Part shown: positions 60,130 to 64,000 of the stretch, one piece after another
Layout of the letters: each line of letters begins with the position of its first letter
How positions within the stretch are numbered: the stretch's first letter is position 1
Assembly: GCA_019243635.1 (NCBI GenBank)
Contig: JAFAUB010000032.1
Coordinates: 46,057 to 110,056, forward strand
Length of the DNA: 64,000 nucleotides
Source of the DNA: Pseudonocardiales bacterium
Lineage (GTDB): Bacteria > Actinomycetota > Actinomycetes > Mycobacteriales > Pseudonocardiaceae
Direction: 5' to 3'
The notes under the pieces: model-generated
Told to the model about the DNA's origin: nothing
The model's database searches: none
Seen by the model: only the letters and a program-made list of their open reading frames with translations
Translations under genes and position numbers: made by a program

Positions 60130-62564
60130 GCCTTTCGACCATCGGGCAGTATCGCGATGGTGTTCGGGCTGCCCCCGGTCGGGATGGTCGCTGTCACCTG
60201 GTTGGTCCGGGCGTCAATTACGGAGATACTATTGCTGCCCTCGTTGACCACGTAGGCGAACTGCCCGTCGGGAGCCCAGGCGATGTCCCGAGGATTGCGC
60301 TCGACAGGTATGGTCGCGACTACCTTGTTCGTCGTGGTGTCGATCTCCGTGACGGAGTTCGCGTCGTAGTTCGCGCTAGCGACCAGGGGGCGGTCGAGGC
60401 TTATCGCGACGCTGTGTGGGCTGGTCCCGACCGGTATCGTCGCAAGAACCTTGAGGGTGGCGGTGTCGATCACCGAAACCACATTGGACTCGTGATTAGC
60501 CGTATAGGCGAGGCGGCCGTCGCGGGAGAACGCGACCCAATGCGGGTTCGGCGCGACCTTGATCTGTGCGATGACCGCGTTGGTGGCGGTGTCGATCACC
60601 GAAACGGCCGCCGTGTCGTGATTGGGAACGAAGAGTCGCTTCCCGTCCGGGGTGACCGCCGGGAGGAACGGGCGCGCCGGCTGCGGGATCGTCGCGATCA
60701 CGGTGTTCGCCGCGGTGTCGAGCACGTCGATCACATGGATCGTCGCCTGGTCGTTGAAGATGCTGATGTAGAGCCTGCGACCGTCCGGCGCGAACGCGAG
60801 GAACTGGGGCGGGCCCGCCGCGATGGGGACGGTCGCGGTCACGTGGTTGATGGCGGTGTCCAGCACGGTGACGACCCCCGCGTTCCCACGAGCGACGTAG
60901 GCCTGCCGACCAGTCGGGGAGATCGCGACGAAGGTAGGAGTGCTGCCGACCGCGATGGTGGCGCCGAGGGCGGGTATCGCGTGTTCCGGTCCGGCGGCCC
61001 CGGCTGTGGTTGGGGCGGACTCGGGTGCGGAGCCGGACGGCGAAGGCGCCCGGAGGAGGTTGGTGGCGACGAACACGACGAGCACAATCAAGCCGGCCAG
61101 CACCAGCAGCGCGCCGGTGCCGATCAGCGCCCGCAGACGGCGTCCGCGGACGGTAAGCCCACCGGGCGACGGTGGCCCCGCGGGAGTGATCGGGTCGATC
61201 GTGATAGCGCCCTCGGTACCCGAGGCGCTTCGGGGCAGGCCCGGCCCGGCCCCCGTTCCCGGCTGACGGCTGTCCCGCGGCGGTGTGCCGGCCAGCGGAG
61301 GAGGTCGGGATGTCGCCTTGGGGGCAGGGGCTTGTCCGGTCGCGGCGCGCCGCGCCGCGCCGCCCTCGGGCGTGGGGCGGGCAGCTGAGGGCAACGCGTC
61401 GTGCGACGGCGTGCGCGGCGTCGGGAGCGCTCCGGACGGGGCCGCCGCGCTGTGACCGATAGATCGCCCAGCGTCGTGGTGGGGCCCGTCGTAGTGAGGA
61501 TGGGCACGCCGCGCAGCCAGCGTGGCGGCACCGAGCGCGACAGCGTATTTGGGGTGCGTGTCGATGACCGTGGGACGTCCCAGCTCGGCCGACACCATCC
61601 GGGCGACCAACGGGATGCGCGACGATCCGCCCACCAACAGCACGGCGCCGAGATCTGCGGGCTCGATCTGAGCCGACCGCAACGTTCGGGACAACGCTCC
61701 GATGGTGGACTCGATCGGGGCGCGCACCATGTCCTCGAAGTCCGACCGGGTGATGCGCACGTCGAAGTGCCGGCCGGGCAGGAAGACCGGGAGGATTGTC
61801 TCGGTGTCCACCGAAAGCGCCTCCTTGGCCAGGATGCAGTCCTGGCGCAGCCGGGCGAGCGCGACGGTGGTCTGCGGATCCCGCAAGTCAAGCTCGCGGA
61901 GCGCGCCGCCGGCGGAATAGTCGACGTAAGACAGGATCGCGTCGTCGAAGTCGACACCGCCGAGCCGTTCGATGCCCTCCGGGGTGCCGATGATTTCGAC
62001 GCTGCCGGGATGTTTACGTAGGACGGTGGCGTCGAAGGTGCCGCCGCCCAGGTCGTACACCGCCACCGTCTGGCCATCGTCCAACTGCCGGGACGCGGCA
62101 TAGTGCGCCGCGGCGGCTTCGGGCTCGGTCACCAGGTGCGGGTTCTCGAGCCCCACCAGGTGTGGAACCTCCTCGAACAGCGCACGTCGAAAGGGACCCC
62201 AGTTGGCTGGGTGGGTCAGCACGACGTGGTCCGGCGGTTCGCCTTCGGTCTCGGTGACCTTCCGCAGGACGTCCCGCAGCAGGAAGCCGAGCAGTTCGGT
62301 GACGGTGTACGGCTGACCACCGAGTATCATCGGCGTCGGGTTGCCCAGCCGACGCTTGAACTCTCGGCCGCCTCGGTCCGGGCTGCTCACCACCCGCAAG
62401 CCGGCGGCCTCTCCGGTGACCACGGTGCCGTCCTCCCGGAGATACACGGCTGCGGGAGCCACCACCGAGCGATCACCGAGGGTGAACATCTCCACGCCGG
62501 CCGCCGTGGAGAGCGCGGCGGCGACGAACGTCGTGCCAAGGTCGACCCCGAGGCGGTAGCTCAC
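60075..62564 (-). CDS. Membrane-anchored Hsp70-like ATPase fused to a seven-blade beta-propeller
   Basis: 829 aa from GTG 62564 (GGGGAGG upstream). Residues 1-345: Hsp70 nucleotide-binding domain with phosphate 1 LGVDLGTTFVAAAL, phosphate 2 AVYDLGGGTFDATVLRK and adenosine LLVGGSSRIPLVARM. There is no substrate-binding domain. Residues 350-475: Pro/Ala/Ser-rich linker. Residues 477-504: one membrane segment (ALIGTGALLVLAGLIVLVVF). Residues 530-829: seven YVTN-type blades, each with P-F/H-x-V-A-x-S-P-D-G and S-V-I-D-T-A-T. Predicted topology is cytoplasmic ATPase, extracellular propeller. Role unknown; by analogy to propeller kinases such as PknD it may sense envelope or ligand state (inference). 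Confidence 0.92.
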   Translation of the reverse strand: MSYRLGVDLGTTFVAAALSTAAGVEMFTLGDRSVVAPAAVYLREDGTVVTGEAAGLRVVSSPDRGGREFKRRLGNPTPMILGGQPYTVTELLGFLLRDVLRKVTETEGEPPDHVVLTHPANWGPFRRALFEEVPHLVGLENPHLVTEPEAAAAHYAASRQLDDGQTVAVYDLGGGTFDATVLRKHPGSVEIIGTPEGIERLGGVDFDDAILSYVDYSAGGALRELDLRDPQTTVALARLRQDCILAKEALSVDTETILPVFLPGRHFDVRITRSDFEDMVRAPIESTIGALSRTLRSAQIEPADLGAVLLVGGSSRIPLVARMVSAELGRPTVIDTHPKYAVALGAATLAARRAHPHYDGPHHDAGRSIGHSAAAPSGALPTPRTPSHDALPSAARPTPEGGAARRAATGQAPAPKATSRPPPLAGTPPRDSRQPGTGAGPGLPRSASGTEGAITIDPITPAGPPSPGGLTVRGRRLRALIGTGALLVLAGLIVLVVFVATNLLRAPSPSGSAPESAPTTAGAAGPEHAIPALGATIAVGSTPTFVAISPTGRQAYVARGNAGVVTVLDTAINHVTATVPIAAGPPQFLAFAPDGRRLYISIFNDQATIHVIDVLDTAANTVIATIPQPARPFLPAVTPDGKRLFVPNHDTAAVSVIDTATNAVIAQIKVAPNPHWVAFSRDGRLAYTANHESNVVSVIDTATLKVLATIPVGTSPHSVAISLDRPLVASANYDANSVTEIDTTTNKVVATIPVERNPRDIAWAPDGQFAYVVNEGSNSISVIDARTNQVTATIPTGGSPNTIAILPDGRKAYVSNLDSGTLTTLELAG

Positions 62565-62589
62565 AGCGCCTCCCCTGGACCGCGTCCAC

Positions 62590-62604
62590 ATTGTAGCGTA
62601 CAAT
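62590..62604 (-). promoter_or_regulatory. Perfect inverted repeat overlapping the -10 of the Hsp70-propeller gene
   Basis: ATTGTAGCGTACAAT: 6-bp arms around GCG. On the minus strand the right arm is TACAAT, an excellent -10, giving a start about 20 nt before the GTG. The -35 is poor, which fits activator control or a repressor operator. Assignment is inference from position and symmetry. Confidence 0.5.
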
Positions 62605-62705
62605 CCCATGAACCATCGACAGCCTACGTCACACGGGGGCGTGAGGCTCGTTTAATACGTCTCGCAACTGTAGATTACCGAAGAACTACCGGTAAGGAGG
62701 GTTAC

Positions 62706-62741
62706 CCCCACCTCGCGGTGGGGAGCACCCCCCTTTTCTTT
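62706..62741 (+). terminator. Hairpin plus T-rich tract before the histidine kinase
   Basis: CCCCACC/GGTGGGG with a TCGC loop (62706-62723), followed by a C-run and TTTTCTTT. The only hairpin with a T-rich tail seen in the window. It lies in the divergent gap upstream of the kinase, so it may attenuate that transcript. Confidence 0.45.
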
Positions 62742-62761
62742 CACCCCGACCTTCGTCGAGG

Positions 62762-63403
62762 ATGCAGAGTATGGTTTTCGGGTCCGACCATCGCGCCGGT
62801 GCTCGCCCGTATAAGCCCCCGGTTGACGCATGCCGCCTCCAGGAAAAAGACCAGTGGGTATGCCGTCGGCTCCTCCAACGGCAGCTGCATGACGGAGCAG
62901 CGTTACGGATCTCCGCGTTGACCCTGCGGCTGGGCCTCTTCCGACATGATGCCCCGCCCGAGCAAGCGGCGTTACAGTCCTGCCTAGACGAACTTCAGAA
63001 TGAGTTGCACGCTGTTCTGGAGGAGTTGCGGGACGTCGCCGGCAAGCTCTACCCGCCCTTGCTGGACCAAGCCGGCCTGGGTCCGGCGCTGTGGGAAGTG
63101 GCCGACCGGATGGGAAGGCCGGTCGTGATCGTGGAGTCCGGCGAGCGGTTCGGAGCCGCGGCGGAGGGTGCCGCCTACTTTGCCGTGGCGGAGTGCTTAG
63201 CATCGCTGCCGGCCGGTGCCCGGGCAGTGGAGGTGGTAGTCCGGAGGGAGACCGACGAGCTGATGCTATCGATCTTCGGTGTAGATGCTCGCCACGTTCA
63301 CCTCGTGGACGACCGGGCACGGCCGTTAGGCGGGACGGTCGACGTGGTCGACGGGAACCGGGCGAGCGCCGGCACGATCACGGCGAGGATCCCATGCGAG
63401 TAG
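62762..63403 (+). CDS. Reduced histidine kinase (NarL-type family, no sensor domain)
   Basis: 213 aa (ATG 62762 or 62771). The DHp helix has the HisKA_3-type phospho-acceptor RRLLQRQLHDGAALRISALTLRLGL. The C-terminal ATPase-like half keeps YFAVAECLASLPAGARAVEVVV, but the N-box Asn and the Gly-rich G-boxes are poorly conserved; it ends GTVDVVDGNRASAGTITARIPCE. Without a sensor or membrane domain it is probably a cytoplasmic or degenerate kinase. Overlaps the response regulator by 10 nt, so they were cotranslated partners. Confidence 0.7.
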   Translation: MQSMVFGSDHRAGARPYKPPVDACRLQEKDQWVCRRLLQRQLHDGAALRISALTLRLGLFRHDAPPEQAALQSCLDELQNELHAVLEELRDVAGKLYPPLLDQAGLGPALWEVADRMGRPVVIVESGERFGAAAEGAAYFAVAECLASLPAGARAVEVVVRRETDELMLSIFGVDARHVHLVDDRARPLGGTVDVVDGNRASAGTITARIPCE

Positions 63404-63834
63404 CTGTGGCCGAAGACGGTGCCCTGTTCCGGGAAGGATTGGTCATGCTGCTGCGGGCGGCGGGGCACCACGTCATCGGCTGGGCAGCCGACGGTGATCA
63501 GTTGGTCACACTGCTGTCCACCCAGCCCGCGGACGTCGCGATCCTGGACATCCGCATGCCGCCGGAGCCCGACGGCGGACTGATCACGGCACAGCGACTG
63601 CGGGCGGCGCACCCCGAACTGGGACTGCTGTTCCTCTCTCACTACGCGGAGTCACATTACCTCATGCGGATCCTCGAGATCGGCACCGAAAGCATCGGCT
63701 ACCGACTCAAGGAGAAGGTGGGAAGCGTCGACGTCCTCACCGACACCTTGAGGCTTATTCAGGGCGGCGCTATCGATCTTGTGAGACACCTGCTGAGCTG
63801 CAACGATCAGCCGTCGATCAAGATCGCTGAATAA
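63394..63834 (+). CDS. Response regulator receiver domain lacking LuxR output domain
   Basis: 146 aa. The receiver fold is intact to about residue 115: RVAVAEDGALFREGLVMLL (acidic pair), AILDIRMPP with phospho-Asp near 50, LFLSHYAES (switch Ser/Thr) and YRLKEKVG (Lys). NarL/LuxR relatives continue through a linker into a DNA-binding HTH of about 65 residues. Here the frame stops soon after GGAIDLVRHLLS. The last 25 codons lie in a 12-bp-arm inverted repeat (63751-63762 / 63827-63838), suggesting a rearrangement. The product cannot bind DNA by itself. Confidence 0.75.
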   Translation: MRVAVAEDGALFREGLVMLLRAAGHHVIGWAADGDQLVTLLSTQPADVAILDIRMPPEPDGGLITAQRLRAAHPELGLLFLSHYAESHYLMRILEIGTESIGYRLKEKVGSVDVLTDTLRLIQGGAIDLVRHLLSCNDQPSIKIAE

Positions 63835-63838
63835 GCCT
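63751..63838. repeat. Interrupted inverted repeat at the truncation of the response regulator
   Basis: AGGCTTATTCAG (63751-63762) is the perfect reverse complement of 63827-63838. Farther inside, CGATCTTG (63774-63781) matches CAAGATCG (63819-63826). The inner and outer arms are contiguous on the right but separated by 11 nt on the left. Confidence 0.6.
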
Positions 63839-64000
63839 CCTTGACGAGGATCAACGTAAACATTCAGCCTGGTGCGTGGAGCGAGCTGATGCGCGGCTCG
63901 ATGTAACGGTGTGTGGTACGGGCGTGTCGGTTGTGGTGTGATCGGCTGGGGTGCGGTCTGATCTCGGGGTGCCTGCCCCGGAGGAGATGTCGCGCGATGC
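63839..64000. other. Window end, no assignable gene
   Basis: Sequence downstream of the truncated regulator. A possible frame opens at GTG 63951 (VRSDLGVPAPEEMSRDA) and runs off the edge. It could be the start of a gene or a mobile element, but too little is visible to say. Confidence 0.3.

Noticed and set aside
63839..64000. Start of an insertion sequence
   Set aside because: No terminal repeat or transposase motif can be shown in the visible 160 nt.

Overview
The window comes from a high-GC actinobacterium. The order Pseudonocardiales is my inference. It rests on the S10-spc ribosomal operons in actinobacterial order, hadA-hadB beside rpmG and tRNA genes, a Cvn 'conservon' signalling operon, Mce-associated membrane proteins, a bacterial XPB helicase and GTG/TTG starts with strong GC bias at third codon positions. 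No rRNA, CRISPR array, replication origin or complete insertion sequence was seen.

Layout. 1-6.1 kb (minus): a conservon with sensor kinase, roadblock protein, DUF742 protein and GTPase, followed by a second sensor kinase that leaves the left edge. 6.7-12.0 kb (plus): XPB-type helicase, then a three-gene sugar-type ABC importer. 12.07-13.4 kb: a patch of small genes and remnants (a 110-aa protein, a truncated HD-domain gene, and fragments of a vapBC-like toxin-antitoxin pair). 13.4-32 kb (minus): esterase, map, adk, secY, the spc and S10 ribosomal protein operons, tuf, fusA, rpsG, rpsL. 32.2-33.3 kb (plus): a CaiB-family CoA-transferase. 33.7-35.5 kb (minus): an XRE-regulator cassette in which two of three genes look frameshifted. 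35.9-43.5 kb (minus): rpoC and rpoB behind a recognisable promoter. 44-45.2 kb (minus): two Mce-associated proteins without any mce operon in view. 45.3-46.2 kb (plus): a monoacylglycerol-lipase-like hydrolase. 46.2-47.2 kb (minus): rplL and rplJ. 47.7-49.1 kb (plus): a class II lysyl-tRNA synthetase between rplJ and rplA. 49.2-53.4 kb (minus): rplA, rplK, nusG, secE, tRNA-Trp, hadB, hadA, rpmG, tRNA-Met, tRNA-Thr. 53.5-56.1 kb (minus): a membrane GAF-GGDEF-EAL protein. 56.5-58.6 kb (plus): malQ and a small protein. 58.8-63.8 kb: an accessory segment with a nonsense-interrupted gene, an ECF sigma factor, a membrane Hsp70/beta-propeller fusion, a reduced histidine kinase and a response regulator without its DNA-binding domain.

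Most of the window is housekeeping: translation (ribosomal proteins, EF-Tu, EF-G, LysRS, tRNAs), transcription (RpoB, RpoC, NusG), secretion (SecY, SecE) and the maturation enzymes Adk and Map. Ribosomal genes are tightly coupled by 1- and 4-nt stop/start overlaps. The least ordinary part is the right end. There the Hsp70 ATPase domain is joined through one membrane segment to a seven-blade extracellular propeller. It has a promoter-proximal perfect inverted repeat, ends tail-to-tail with the sigma factor, and is divergent from the degraded two-component pair.
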